A DNA stretch of 64,000 nt from Fibrobacter sp. UBA4297 (GCF_002394865.1 NZ_DGUZ01000018.1:62001-126000); one strand, 5' to 3'; positions 1 through 8,191 are shown, counted from the first letter of the stretch. A program made the numbers and translations. The notes: generated by a model from the sequence alone, not told the origin.

Positions 1-621
1 TGGAAGTCCGTGGCTACCGACGCCGACGCTCAGTTTGACGACGAAGTCGAAATCAACTGCGACAACCTCGAACCGATGGTTACCTGGGGTATCACTCCGG
101 CCCAGGCCATTCCGCTCAACGGCAACATGCCGAAGATCGACGAATTTACCGGCAGCGAAAAGAAGGTCATCTCCGAAGCCTACGAATACATGGGCTGGGA
201 AGAAGGTTCCAAGATGATTGGCCGCCCCATCGACATCGCCTTCGTGGGCAGTTGCACCAACGGCCGCCTGAGCGACTTGCAGGCCGCCGCCGAAATCATC
301 AAGGGCCACAAGGTCGCCCCGACCGTGAAGATGTGGGTCGTTCCTGGTTCCATGAAGATCAAGGTGGAAGCCGAACAGCTCGGTCTCGACAAAATCTTTA
401 AGGAAGCCGGTGCCGAATGGCGCGAAGCAGGCTGCTCGCTCTGCCTCGCCATGAACCCGGACAAGCTCAAGGGCCGCCAGGTGAGCGCCTCCTCCAGTAA
501 CCGCAACTTCAAGGGCCGTCAGGGCAGCCCCACGGGCCGCACCATCCTCATGAGCCCCGCCATGGTGGCCGCCGCCGCCATCGAAGGCTGTGTCACCGAC
601 GTCCGCAAGTACATCAAGTAA
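1..621 (+). CDS. leuC: 3-isopropylmalate dehydratase large subunit, 3' part only
   Basis: The window opens inside this gene: the frame is open from base 1, so the GTG at 10 is internal, and about 206 C-terminal codons remain. LeuC and LeuD together isomerise 2-isopropylmalate to 3-isopropylmalate in leucine synthesis, using a [4Fe-4S] cluster of the aconitase type in the cytoplasm. The three cluster cysteines are visible: one in GSCTNGR and two in GCSLCLAMNPD. The family block SSNRNFKGRQGSPTGRT follows, then a normal C-terminus. leuD starts 19 bases after the stop, as is usual for the heterodimer. Base and codon use is GC-richer than in the stretch after 1433, typical of a well-expressed core gene. 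Confidence 0.97.
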   Translation, partial: WKSVATDADAQFDDEVEINCDNLEPMVTWGITPAQAIPLNGNMPKIDEFTGSEKKVISEAYEYMGWEEGSKMIGRPIDIAFVGSCTNGRLSDLQAAAEIIKGHKVAPTVKMWVVPGSMKIKVEAEQLGLDKIFKEAGAEWREAGCSLCLAMNPDKLKGRQVSASSSNRNFKGRQGSPTGRTILMSPAMVAAAAIEGCVTDVRKYIK

Positions 622-640
622 CGCTAAGGAGATTTAAAAA

Positions 641-1243
641 ATGAATTCTATCGACATTGTTAAAGGTTCCGGCGTTCCTGTACGCGGCAACGACATCGAC
701 ACTGACCGTATCATCCCGGCTCGCTTCCTCAAGTGCGTCACGTTCGAAGGCCTCGGCGCAAACGCCTTTGCCGACGATATCGCAGGCCTCGCCGCCCAGG
801 GCAAGGTCCACCCGTTCCGCGATCCGGCCTACAAGAACGGCTCCATCCTCGTCTCGAACCAGAACTTCGGTTGCGGTTCCAGCCGTGAACACGCTCCGCA
901 GGCTCTGAAACGCTGGGGCATCCGCGCCATCATCGCCGAAAGCTACTCCGAAATCTTCTTCGGCAACTGCGTCGCTATCGGCGTTCCCTGCTACAAGGTG
1001 AGCCACGAAGTGGCTGACAAGATTCTCGCTTGGATCGAAGCACACCCGAGCGAAGAACTCGTCACCAGCACCGAAAGCCGCACGCTCAAGATGGGTGACG
1101 AAACCATCGAGCTCACGCTTGCTGACGGCCCCCGCGGTCAGTTCCTCGACGGTTCCTGGCACGCACGCTCCGCCCTCATGGCCAACGCCGACAAGGTGCA
1201 GGAACTCGCAAGCAAGCTGCCGTATATGCAGTTCCTCAAGTAA
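641..1243 (+). CDS. leuD: 3-isopropylmalate dehydratase small subunit
   Basis: This is the 200-residue swivelling domain partner of LeuC for the isopropylmalate isomerase step. The start is well set by AAGGAG eight bases before the ATG. Family marks are GNDIDTDRIIPARFL near the N-terminus and the substrate-loop block FGCGSSREHAPQAL at about residues 75-88. Length matches the usual 190-210 residues. It is co-transcribed with leuC and followed by a hairpin and terminator, so it probably ends the operon. No leuB or leuA is seen after it. Confidence 0.97.
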   Translation: MNSIDIVKGSGVPVRGNDIDTDRIIPARFLKCVTFEGLGANAFADDIAGLAAQGKVHPFRDPAYKNGSILVSNQNFGCGSSREHAPQALKRWGIRAIIAESYSEIFFGNCVAIGVPCYKVSHEVADKILAWIEAHPSEELVTSTESRTLKMGDETIELTLADGPRGQFLDGSWHARSALMANADKVQELASKLPYMQFLK

Positions 1244-1255
1244 TCGAAGGATGTC

Positions 1256-1322
1256 ATGCCCGCCTCCGAGCGGGCATCTCCCTTTTACGAAAAGCGTCTA
1301 GGTTAAAGCCTGGGCGTTTTTT
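1256..1322 (+). terminator. leuCD terminator preceded by a palindromic repeat
   Basis: Two hairpins follow leuD. The first, 1256-1277 (ATGCCCGC, six-base loop, GCGGGCAT), is an inverted copy of the window-wide GGAGAT/ATGACA repeat family. The second pairs CGTCTAGG at 1295-1302 with CCTGGGCG at 1309-1316, including two G-U pairs. It is followed at once by six T, the layout of an intrinsic terminator. Confidence 0.75.
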
Positions 1323-1432
1323 GTTGTTTAGAGACTGTTTTATACACAAAGTTTATTCAAATAAGGTATATTAACAAACAACACCAAAACATCAAAAATT
1401 CTATCTAGAAAACTTTTGAATGAGAGAAACAA

Positions 1433-1732
1433 ATGGATTTTGATTCAGCTATTTACATGGGAATCTATTTCCTACTGGGAATTATTCTGCTCGGCTTTTT
1501 GGGGTACATGTACGACCACCTAGACAAGTCAAAAAAAGTTGACGACACAAAAAACGATCTGTTATCAGTACAAAAACAATCTACAGATTTCTTTTATGGA
1601 GGCCCAATCAAGTATATTTACAACGGTATCAAGAACAAGGACCCAAAAGCAATAATCATATTCATTTTGTTTATCGCAATTTTTACCGTAGCAATAATGA
1701 TAGGCAATTCACTCGCGAACCCGCATAAATAA
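1433..1732 (+). CDS. small two-helix membrane protein of unknown function
   Basis: The product of 99 residues has one hydrophobic helix at about residues 7-25 and another at about 74-94. A charged middle, including DHLDKSKKVDDTKNDLL, lies between them. I do not recognise a family. The ATG lies 11 bases after GAGAG, a weak ribosome-binding site. The upstream 190 bases after leuD are AT-rich and could hold a promoter. It opens the AT-rich accessory stretch and is followed by another small membrane protein in the same direction. Confidence 0.6.
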   Translation: MDFDSAIYMGIYFLLGIILLGFLGYMYDHLDKSKKVDDTKNDLLSVQKQSTDFFYGGPIKYIYNGIKNKDPKAIIIFILFIAIFTVAIMIGNSLANPHK

Positions 1733-1805
1733 AGGTATATTTAGGTGGTTTTATAGGGATTCTTTGAGAGACAAGATAAACAAAAAAAATGTGGCGTAAA
1801 TACAT

Positions 1806-2228
1806 ATGTTATGGATAATTTTAATCAGTTTAATCATTGTCGGGGTTATTACCAATAATTATACACCATTAAAAGTTTTTGGTAAAATCATGGCTTTGAT
1901 CTTTGGAATTGTGTTGGTATTATGCTTAATTATTTTTTGGATAGCAACTATCGCAGAAGCCAACAAAAAGAAACAAGAAGAAGCCTATTGGGAAAAGGTT
2001 AAACAAACGCCGTTAATCCAATGGGCATGTGATTCCGATGGTTACCAATTATATTTAGGGGAACGTCCTGAATATGTTTATCAATGCTCAACAGGAAAAT
2101 TAATCGCCACTTTGTATTCTGATGGTTATACATGCAAACCATCATATAAGACAGTAAACCATTGGAAGTACTGCGAGCACACAAATCAAGCAAAGAACTC
2201 AAAATACAACCATTTATTGAAAGATTAG
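1806..2228 (+). CDS. membrane protein of unknown function, 140 residues
   Basis: Two adjacent hydrophobic helices fill about residues 1-17 and 25-48. They are followed by a lysine/glutamate-rich turn and a soluble domain with four cysteines (ACDSDG, YQCS, YTCKP, YCEHT) that could form disulfides outside the membrane. No family recognised. No clear Shine-Dalgarno is seen before the ATG. It runs in the same direction as the lipoprotein gene 28 bases downstream. Low GC and the absence of recognisable domains suggest an accessory gene. Confidence 0.55.
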   Translation: MLWIILISLIIVGVITNNYTPLKVFGKIMALIFGIVLVLCLIIFWIATIAEANKKKQEEAYWEKVKQTPLIQWACDSDGYQLYLGERPEYVYQCSTGKLIATLYSDGYTCKPSYKTVNHWKYCEHTNQAKNSKYNHLLKD

Positions 2229-2255
2229 GTTTAACCGAAGTTCCGCGAAAACAAG

Positions 2256-2978
2256 ATGAAAATTTCACGAGCCACTCTCCTACTTTTACTAACAATTCTT
2301 TTGATTTCTTGTGCGGGTGCCAAATACAAAAAAGTAGCCCCCAGCGAACTTAAAACAATGGATGATTTTTCCAAGGCTAAAGATCAGCTTGCCGACAACT
2401 ATTTGTATAAAGCCAATGATTTCGATCTCCATGTAGTAAACTACGCTTCAGACTACATCTCAGAAACACAAGAAGTCATGAACAAACTTTCTGCATTCGA
2501 CTCCAGCATCGTATTCCATTCTGTAGAAGAATCTGAGCTACTGACGTTGGCGCTAATTTCAAAAGGGGGATACTACGGAGAAGCATTGGATTCCATAATC
2601 AACTCATTTTTACAAGCGATTGACAATCACAACAGCAACATCGAAAAACAAAAGAATCAAAAAATCCTCAACGGGAATTCTACAAAAACAGAAAGAACAC
2701 TAGCGCAGGGAATTTACTTCGATGACGCCAAGCATTTTATCATAAGCAAAGCCGTTTCTGATGAAGAAAGGGACATAATGCTCCTTTACGCTCAATTTCT
2801 TCTGATAAAATACAGTTTTCCTTTCCGTCAACACCTATACGACATAGACGAATTAGGAGCTTTCGATAACGGTGAGAAATGGTACGACAAGAACAAAAAG
2901 AAATTTTTGGAAAATCACCCCAATACAAAATACCGTCCATTTCTAGACAATATAACAGTCACAATAACAGAGGATTAA
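2256..2978 (+). CDS. lipoprotein of unknown function
   Basis: The 240-residue product starts with a lipoprotein signal: a lysine/arginine-containing start, a leucine-rich core and the lipobox LISC with Cys at about residue 19. The mature part is mostly helical and charged, with no domain I can name. Its first 70 bases, including CGAAAACAAG just before the ATG and the segment CTCCTACTTTTACTAACA, closely match the start of the L,D-transpeptidase gene at 5233 and its broken copy at 4227. The signal-peptide region therefore seems to have been shared by duplication. Confidence 0.7.
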   Translation: MKISRATLLLLLTILLISCAGAKYKKVAPSELKTMDDFSKAKDQLADNYLYKANDFDLHVVNYASDYISETQEVMNKLSAFDSSIVFHSVEESELLTLALISKGGYYGEALDSIINSFLQAIDNHNSNIEKQKNQKILNGNSTKTERTLAQGIYFDDAKHFIISKAVSDEERDIMLLYAQFLLIKYSFPFRQHLYDIDELGAFDNGEKWYDKNKKKFLENHPNTKYRPFLDNITVTITED

Positions 2979-3010
2979 AAAAAAAATGCAATTTAGTTCT
3001 TGACTATTTA

Positions 3011-3041
3011 TTTAACATTTTGTATATTACAAAATGTTAAA
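3011..3041. repeat. 31-bp perfect palindrome, left flank of the AAA ATPase gene
   Basis: Arms of 14 bases (TTTAACATTTTGTA and its exact reverse complement) surround a TAT centre. Bases 3011-3038 are identical to 4173-4200 on the far side of the ATPase gene. The site lies 12 bases before the ATG. It overlaps a possible -10 of a promoter whose -35 would be TTGACT at 3000-3005, so it could be an operator, a recombination site or both. Confidence 0.85.
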
Positions 3042-3052
3042 CGGAGGCGTTT

Positions 3053-4177
3053 ATGGAAAATCCATTTGTCTTGCAACCATACAAAAACGCAGAACTTTTT
3101 TGCGACCGCGAAAAAGAAACTCAGGAAATCATTGACGACTTGCTGAACGGAGTTAACGTCACACTGATTTCCCCTAGACGCTATGGGAAAACGGGCCTGA
3201 TTTACCACGTCTTCGAAGAAATCGTTCGAACTCGCCCATCCATCACGCTTTGCTACTGCGACATTTACTCGGCCGACAGTCTCGAAGGATTCATCAAGCT
3301 TTTATCGGAATCAATCTTAGCAAGCACAAAGACTGAGTCCCTCATCAAAAAATTCTTTTCGGCTTTGAGCGGGATCCGTCCTCTGGTTTCTTTTGATCCA
3401 ATTTCAGGAGATCCGCAAGTAAGTATCACATATCAAAATGATGGTCAGAAACAAACCACATTAAAAAATATTTTTGATTTTCTAGGAAGTCAAAAGAAAT
3501 CATTTATCATCGCCTTTGATGAGTTCCAAATCATCCGGAATTTCAAAGGCATAAATATGGAAGCACTATTGCGAACATACATGCAACCTTTAAAAAATGT
3601 CCGTTTCGTCTTTTGCGGTAGCCAGAAGCACGTTATGGCAGATATGTTCGTAAACGAAAAAAGCCCTTTCTACGAAAGCACACACATCGTCTATCTTGAT
3701 AAAATCAATCCAGAAATCTACGCAGCCTTCATCAAGAAACTTTTCGGCATAGACAAAAGATGTATCGATGACGAATCCGTCAATTTTATTTTAGAATGGT
3801 GCCGTTGCCACACCTTTTACGTCCAGTATCTTTGCCACCGAATTTTCCGCAACGGAAGCAAGAATATCACCTTAAATGATGTCCGTCAAGCCTGTTCTGA
3901 GATTTTGAACGAAAATATAAATGGGTTCCTAGAACGCCGCAATTTGCTAACCGACAAGCAATGGCAATTTCTGAAAGCTGTTGCAAAAGAAGGAACTGTG
4001 TCGCAGCCAACCGCAGGCAACTTCATCAACAAATACAAATTAGGAACCAGCGCCGCTGTAAAACGAATTCTCACATCTTTAATCGAAAAAGAACTCTTAC
4101 TAGAAACACTTTCTCTCGAAGGGAAAAACTACTCTGTTTACAACGTATTTCTCAGTCGTTGGATGGAAACAATTTAA
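3053..4177 (+). CDS. AAA-type ATP-binding protein
   Basis: This 374-residue protein is of the single-gene ATPase family common in Bacteroidota and Fibrobacterota (archaeal-ATPase-like fold, STAND/AAA class). It opens with NPFVLQPYKNAELFCDREKE. The Walker A block SPRRYGKTGLI is at about residues 41-51 and the Walker B block FIIAFDEF at about 153-160. The sensor strand FVFCGSQKH follows. The last ~90 residues resemble a winged-helix DNA-binding domain (TDKQWQFLKAVAKEGTVSQ onward). The start is set by GGAGG nine bases upstream. The stop codon lies inside the downstream copy of the flanking palindrome. The cellular role of the family is not established; the wHTH part suggests DNA contact. Confidence 0.85.
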   Translation: MENPFVLQPYKNAELFCDREKETQEIIDDLLNGVNVTLISPRRYGKTGLIYHVFEEIVRTRPSITLCYCDIYSADSLEGFIKLLSESILASTKTESLIKKFFSALSGIRPLVSFDPISGDPQVSITYQNDGQKQTTLKNIFDFLGSQKKSFIIAFDEFQIIRNFKGINMEALLRTYMQPLKNVRFVFCGSQKHVMADMFVNEKSPFYESTHIVYLDKINPEIYAAFIKKLFGIDKRCIDDESVNFILEWCRCHTFYVQYLCHRIFRNGSKNITLNDVRQACSEILNENINGFLERRNLLTDKQWQFLKAVAKEGTVSQPTAGNFINKYKLGTSAAVKRILTSLIEKELLLETLSLEGKNYSVYNVFLSRWMETI

Positions 4178-4200
4178 CATTTTGTATATTACAAAATGTT
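4173..4200. repeat. palindrome, right flank of the AAA ATPase gene
   Basis: This is a 28-base exact copy of 3011-3038 in the same orientation. It contains the ATPase stop codon (TAA at 4175-4177). Identity ends abruptly on both sides: the outer base of the right arm is TAA here rather than AAA. Two identical copies tightly bracketing one gene suggest a cassette boundary or paired protein-binding sites. Confidence 0.85.
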
Positions 4201-4226
4201 TAACACACAACATTTCAAAACATGCG

Positions 4227-4437
4227 ATGAAAATCAATCAAACAAACCATTCTCCTACTTTTACTAACATTTCTTTTGTTCTCTTGCTCTTCAGAAAAAG
4301 AATCTCCTAAACCCATGCTCTCCTCACCCATTGACAACATTCTCGTAAAAAAGGCGAAGCGCCAAATGCACTTGCGCAACGGTGATAGTGTTGTCAAGAC
4401 ATACAAGATTTCTTTGGGCAAGAATGTTGGGTTTTAG
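4227..4437 (+). pseudogene. truncated, frameshifted copy of the L,D-transpeptidase lipoprotein gene
   Basis: The sequence from 4234 to about 4425 matches 5236-5427 with only scattered changes. It covers the signal peptide, the lipobox and the first ~65 codons. From the ATG at 4227 the reading frame is shifted by one base relative to the intact copy and stops early (TCC TAA). In the correct frame, which has no start codon, the copy ends in TAG at 4435, where homology gives way to the GTTTTAGGGCGGAGC repeat. The catalytic half is absent, so it is non-functional. Confidence 0.85.
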
Positions 4438-4475
4438 GGCGGAGCCCTAGGCAAGGGAGAAACATACCCCTACCC
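4431..4475 (+). repeat. GTTTTAGGGCGGAGC repeat, left of the toxin-antitoxin pair
   Basis: GTTTTAGGGCGGAGC at 4431-4445 recurs at 5141-5155. In both places it is followed by a similar purine-rich then C-rich stretch (GGGAGAAACATACCCC here, GGGGAATACTTTCCCC there). The two copies are direct repeats flanking the toxin-antitoxin genes, consistent with duplication or insertion by recombination. Confidence 0.65.
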
Positions 4476-4521
4476 TCTCGCGCAAAATTTTATATATTAT
4501 GCTTATACCGGTGAGGTTTAT

Positions 4522-4788
4522 ATGAACGCCATAAGACCCATTTCTGACTTGCAAGATTGTCTCGAAGACATTTCCAAGACCGTCCACGAATCTGGACAGC
4601 CTGTGTTCTTGACTAAAGACGGCTATGGCGACATGGTTCTTATGAGCATGGAAGCGTTCGCCCATTTTCAAATTGAAAATGAAATCTACGTCAAGTTGCA
4701 CGAGGCCGAATTGCAGGCGCAAGAATCCACCAAAAGATATACTTCAGAAGAAATCCTAAAAGAAATCGGACAACTTACCGCTGTATGA
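4522..4788 (+). CDS. antitoxin of the Phd/YefM family
   Basis: The 88-residue product has the Phd/YefM layout. It has an N-terminal DNA-binding half (MNAIRPISDLQDCLEDISK, then GQPVFLTKDGYGDMVLMSMEAF at about 30-52) and a charged C-terminal helix that would wrap the toxin. The start follows GGTGAGG nine bases upstream. It overlaps the toxin gene by four bases (ATGA), giving translational coupling. Known members repress their own operon. The AT-rich 40 bases before the start, with TTTTATATATTATG, are the likely promoter-operator. Confidence 0.88.
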   Translation: MNAIRPISDLQDCLEDISKTVHESGQPVFLTKDGYGDMVLMSMEAFAHFQIENEIYVKLHEAELQAQESTKRYTSEEILKEIGQLTAV

Positions 4789-5099
4789 ACTACAGAGTAG
4801 AATATCTACCCTTAGCCTTGTCCGATTTGAAGAGTGCGGCCGCACACATTTCTAACGAACTCGGGATGCCCAAAGCCGCAACGGAGCTTACCAAGCGCAT
4901 CGTTGACGACATTGACTCATTAGCCGATTTTCCATATTCACAGCCAGCCTACACCCCCATAAAGCCACTAAAACACGACTTCAGAAAAATGGTCGTACAG
5001 AACTATTCCGTTTTCTATTGGGTTGACGAAAACTCTAAAACAATAACAGTTGCTCGAATTCTGTACAACCGAAGAAACATCATTTCATTAATTCGATAA
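4785..5099 (+). CDS. toxin of the RelE/ParE family
   Basis: The 104-residue protein has the RelE/ParE pattern. It has a first strand YRVEYLPLALSDL, a helical hairpin rich in alanine, then KHDFRKMVVQNYSVFYWVD and a last strand TITVARILYNRRN with the usual basic residues. RelE members cleave mRNA on the ribosome and ParE members poison gyrase. The RILYNRRN ending is common in ParE/RelE-like plasmid and chromosomal toxins and does not settle the target. It overlaps its antitoxin by four bases. The pair lies between a broken and an intact copy of an L,D-transpeptidase gene. Confidence 0.87.
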   Translation: MNYRVEYLPLALSDLKSAAAHISNELGMPKAATELTKRIVDDIDSLADFPYSQPAYTPIKPLKHDFRKMVVQNYSVFYWVDENSKTITVARILYNRRNIISLIR

Positions 5100-5140
5100 C
5101 GATATCTACAAAAAATAGAGGTCGGTCGGAATTACTCCAA

Positions 5141-5186
5141 GTTTTAGGGCGGAGCTGCAGCGAGGGGAATACTTTCCCCTCCCCTA
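5141..5186 (+). repeat. GTTTTAGGGCGGAGC repeat, right of the toxin-antitoxin pair
   Basis: This is the second copy of the repeat described at 4431. It lies 42 bases after the toxin stop and about 47 bases before the intact L,D-transpeptidase gene. It contains a small palindrome, GGGGAATACTTTCCCC. Confidence 0.65.
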
Positions 5187-5232
5187 TTCAAAAAAACTAT
5201 ATTCGTTCATAAAGAATTTCTGCGGAAACAAG

Positions 5233-5757
5233 ATGTCAATCAAACAAACCATCCACCTACTTTTACTAACATTTCTTTTGTTCTCTTGCTCTTCAGAAAA
5301 GGAATCTCCTAAAGTCATGCTCACCTCACCCATCGACAACATTCTCGTAGAAAAGGCGAAACGCCAAATGCACTTGCGCAATGGCGATAGTGTTGTCAAG
5401 ACATACAGAATTTCATTGGGCAAGAATTCCGTGGGAGCGAAGGTCAAGTCCGGTGACAACAAGACGCCCGAAGGCGAATACACCATCGAACTGCACAATC
5501 CCAAAAGCATTTTTCATTTATCGCTGAAGGTTTCGTACCCGAACGCAAAGCAAATCAAGGCCGCGAAAGAAGGTAACTACGAGCCAGGCGGAGACATCAT
5601 GATCCACGGCTATCCGAACAAAATTCCTGCGTTTCTCTTTAAATTCTGGCATAAATGGAAAGATTGGACAGCCGGCTGCATCGCGGTCACAAACGACGAA
5701 ATCGAAGAAATCTATGACGCCGTCAAAGACGGAACTCCGATAACCATCAAGCCTTAG
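5233..5757 (+). CDS. L,D-transpeptidase (YkuD fold) lipoprotein
   Basis: The product of 174 residues has a lipoprotein signal (leucine-rich core, lipobox LFSC with Cys at about 19) and then one YkuD domain of the YafK-like type. Such enzymes cross-link peptidoglycan stem peptides or attach lipoproteins in the periplasm. The catalytic block is visible: MIHGYPN at about 124-130 and DWTAGCIAVTNDEIEEIY at about 144-161, where the Cys is the nucleophile. IRM-type endings are absent, as is normal in YafK-like members. It begins a tight cluster with the next two lipoprotein genes (three-base and 13-base gaps). A broken copy of its 5' third lies at 4227. Confidence 0.88.
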   Translation: MSIKQTIHLLLLTFLLFSCSSEKESPKVMLTSPIDNILVEKAKRQMHLRNGDSVVKTYRISLGKNSVGAKVKSGDNKTPEGEYTIELHNPKSIFHLSLKVSYPNAKQIKAAKEGNYEPGGDIMIHGYPNKIPAFLFKFWHKWKDWTAGCIAVTNDEIEEIYDAVKDGTPITIKP

Positions 5758-5760
5758 AAC

Positions 5761-7749
5761 ATGCGTCTATTCTTAATCATTCTTTTTGCCTTATCAAGCC
5801 TTTTTTGGGGATGTTGCACCTACATTCCTCCAATTAACGAGTTTCCTCAATACGGCTATCCCGAGAAAAGCCTTGAAGAGATTAAGGCCGACGCCATTTT
5901 TCAAAGAGAGCTTACAGCGGCAAGAAAAGCGGACTCAACACATGAAGCGGTGAACAATTACATTGCAGAGGGATTTTCGCAATTAGACCACAATCATTAC
6001 AATCAGTTCGCAATTACAAACTTCAACAAAGCGTGGTTGCTGGATTCACTAAACCCGCACGTTTATATGGGTTTTGCTCTATGCGAAATGAGAAATGGCA
6101 ACACCAAGAACGCAATAGACTTTTATGCCAAATACCGTGAGCTATACGAAAAGAATCCCATTCCGCGCCCCCACAAGGCCAAACAAGCCGATTCCGCAGA
6201 AAATATCACAACGGTAAAGCAGAGTGCACTAGGTTACGGAAAGCTCGTAAGCCTGACGAAGGACAACGGATGGGACGGCCATTGGGAAATCAACTGGCCA
6301 AGCATCGCCATTTCTGACGACGATTCGCGAACACATTACTACCTAGAACATTCGAACGCCATACCAGAAAACGAGCGATACATTCTAAGCAGCAAACTAT
6401 ACACAAATCGAAATAAGCCTCTGTACACCGTAGGAAAAATCCAGATTATTCAATTTTTCGACGAACAATCGGAAAAATGGACAAAACCAACAACGGATTC
6501 CATCTATGAATTTTCATATGTGGAGCGCAAGGGACTTTTCTTTAGCGAAGAGCTGAAGAGTCTCGTCATCCTGGGAAATCCATCTAAGCCAGACACATCA
6601 GCACGCATATTCCTGCTGAAGCCCTATGCATTCCTAAACGACTCACTTGTGTTAAATAGTTACACCGACCCCATACCCGAAGGCAAATTACAAGAGATTA
6701 CGACAAACACGCTGGAATTCAAACCGTACCAAAAACAGAATCCAGTTGAACCACTAAACGAACCTCCAATCCGCTCAGGAATCATCAGCGCCCTTCATGG
6801 AGGAACGTACGACTCTTTACGCTTTTTTCTAAACACGGCCCTAAAACTTGAAAATTTCTACGGAAGCCCCCTCATCAGCGACGAAGAGTTCCTCAGTCTC
6901 AACGCACTTGACGACCAGACATCAGCAAACCCGGAAATACAAAAGAAAGCATGGAACGAAGCTCATGACAGATCTAGAAACTACTCAATAAACGACTCCT
7001 TGCAGCTTCTTATCGCCTTCCGCTCGTACCCATACATTTTTACCGATAAATTTTACAACAAGATTGACACGCTACCAAAAGCTTCACTCTTAAAAGAAAC
7101 GGCACAAAAGCCGTTTGCAACATCATTAAAGAAAGTCCCAAACAGCCGGACAAAAATACGGGCGCACCTAGGGCCGCAAATAAAAGTTTATAACGGCAGC
7201 ATATCAGACTACATCAAAAGTCCATCCGTAGGAGTAAACTTAGACCTGGATTTTTGCATTTTATATGGATGTGCAAGCATGGGTATGAACATCTTTGGAG
7301 GAAAAGCAACAGGAAGGCCTCTATACAACAAAGACCTTGAAATGACGTTTTTAACAGGAAATGGAGTTTCCTTGTTTTGGGAACTTGGTGTAAGGCCTTT
7401 TTTCAATGAACATATGGACCTTGAACTACATGGAATTTTGGACATTTCACTCTACTCGATTGACGATGCAGACTCAAGCAACACAGGCAACTTGAATTTC
7501 GGACTCGGGGCTTCATTTTCCTACTTGATACATTCATTTACAAGCAATAAAAACATCAACAAGCTAGCAACATTCGACATCCGACTAAAACTGGATTATA
7601 TTTGGAATAGAGCTCCTAAAAGATTCAAGGAATTTCAAGGAAACACACTATCTCTAGCACTCCAAGTAGGTTTTGGCTTTACCTCGTTCCGATACGAGGA
7701 AGAACTCCAAAACAGCAAAGCACCACCACTTGACCTCTTTTTATTTTAA
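5761..7749 (+). CDS. large lipoprotein with TPR-like N-terminus and barrel-like C-terminus, unknown function
   Basis: The product of 662 residues has a lipoprotein signal with FWGC near residue 18. Residues about 55-130 look like a pair of TPR helices (HYNQFAITNFNKAWLLDSLNPHVYMGFALCEMRNGN). A middle part of mixed strands has no family I know. From about residue 470 alternating hydrophobic strands (IRAHLGPQIKVYNGS, VGVNLDLDFCILYGCASMG, FGLGASFSYLIHSF) suggest an outer-membrane or surface beta domain. It starts three bases after the L,D-transpeptidase stop, so the two are probably one operon with a cell-wall link. Function unknown. Confidence 0.72.
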   Translation: MRLFLIILFALSSLFWGCCTYIPPINEFPQYGYPEKSLEEIKADAIFQRELTAARKADSTHEAVNNYIAEGFSQLDHNHYNQFAITNFNKAWLLDSLNPHVYMGFALCEMRNGNTKNAIDFYAKYRELYEKNPIPRPHKAKQADSAENITTVKQSALGYGKLVSLTKDNGWDGHWEINWPSIAISDDDSRTHYYLEHSNAIPENERYILSSKLYTNRNKPLYTVGKIQIIQFFDEQSEKWTKPTTDSIYEFSYVERKGLFFSEELKSLVILGNPSKPDTSARIFLLKPYAFLNDSLVLNSYTDPIPEGKLQEITTNTLEFKPYQKQNPVEPLNEPPIRSGIISALHGGTYDSLRFFLNTALKLENFYGSPLISDEEFLSLNALDDQTSANPEIQKKAWNEAHDRSRNYSINDSLQLLIAFRSYPYIFTDKFYNKIDTLPKASLLKETAQKPFATSLKKVPNSRTKIRAHLGPQIKVYNGSISDYIKSPSVGVNLDLDFCILYGCASMGMNIFGGKATGRPLYNKDLEMTFLTGNGVSLFWELGVRPFFNEHMDLELHGILDISLYSIDDADSSNTGNLNFGLGASFSYLIHSFTSNKNINKLATFDIRLKLDYIWNRAPKRFKEFQGNTLSLALQVGFGFTSFRYEEELQNSKAPPLDLFLF

Positions 7750-7762
7750 GCACAAAATCACT

Positions 7763-8191
7763 ATGAACTCCATCAAGAAATCTTTAATTTTATTGGCAGC
7801 CGCAACAGCATTTTCCTGTAGCGACAAACAAGAATCAAGCAGCAACAACGTAGACACCAAAGCCATAGAAAAAATCCAAACTTTCTATACCAATTACATT
7901 TTCGGGAACGAGTTCGCGAACGATTCCGTCATCGCAAAATATTGCACAAAGAGTCTCGCCCAAAAACTCCGGGACGATTACGACAGCGAGTTCAGCGATG
8001 GTGGCGGCTACGCTGTGTGGAAGTTCCGAAGCAAAGCGCAAGACGGCAAGGACATTCGCGAAATCGAGAAAATTGAGCCTCTTGGCAACGGCAAATACCT
8101 CATCCATTACAACGACATGGGCAACAAAGGCATGCACACCATCACCATCGTCCAGCAAAACGGCGAGATTTTCTTCGACAAGCTAGATTAA
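7763..8191 (+). CDS. small lipoprotein, DUF3828-like
   Basis: The ATG at 7763 is chosen because it begins a clean lipoprotein signal (MNSIKKSLILLAAATAFSC); the frame is open further upstream but overlaps the previous gene. The mature part of about 120 residues has the pattern of small periplasmic proteins that start with a helix and FYTNYIFG. It then has a four-strand sheet ending in HTITIVQQNGEIFFDKLD, resembling DUF3828/NTF2-like folds. That family link is a guess. It is the last gene of the three-gene lipoprotein cluster. No clear terminator follows. Confidence 0.7.
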   Translation: MNSIKKSLILLAAATAFSCSDKQESSSNNVDTKAIEKIQTFYTNYIFGNEFANDSVIAKYCTKSLAQKLRDDYDSEFSDGGGYAVWKFRSKAQDGKDIREIEKIEPLGNGKYLIHYNDMGNKGMHTITIVQQNGEIFFDKLD

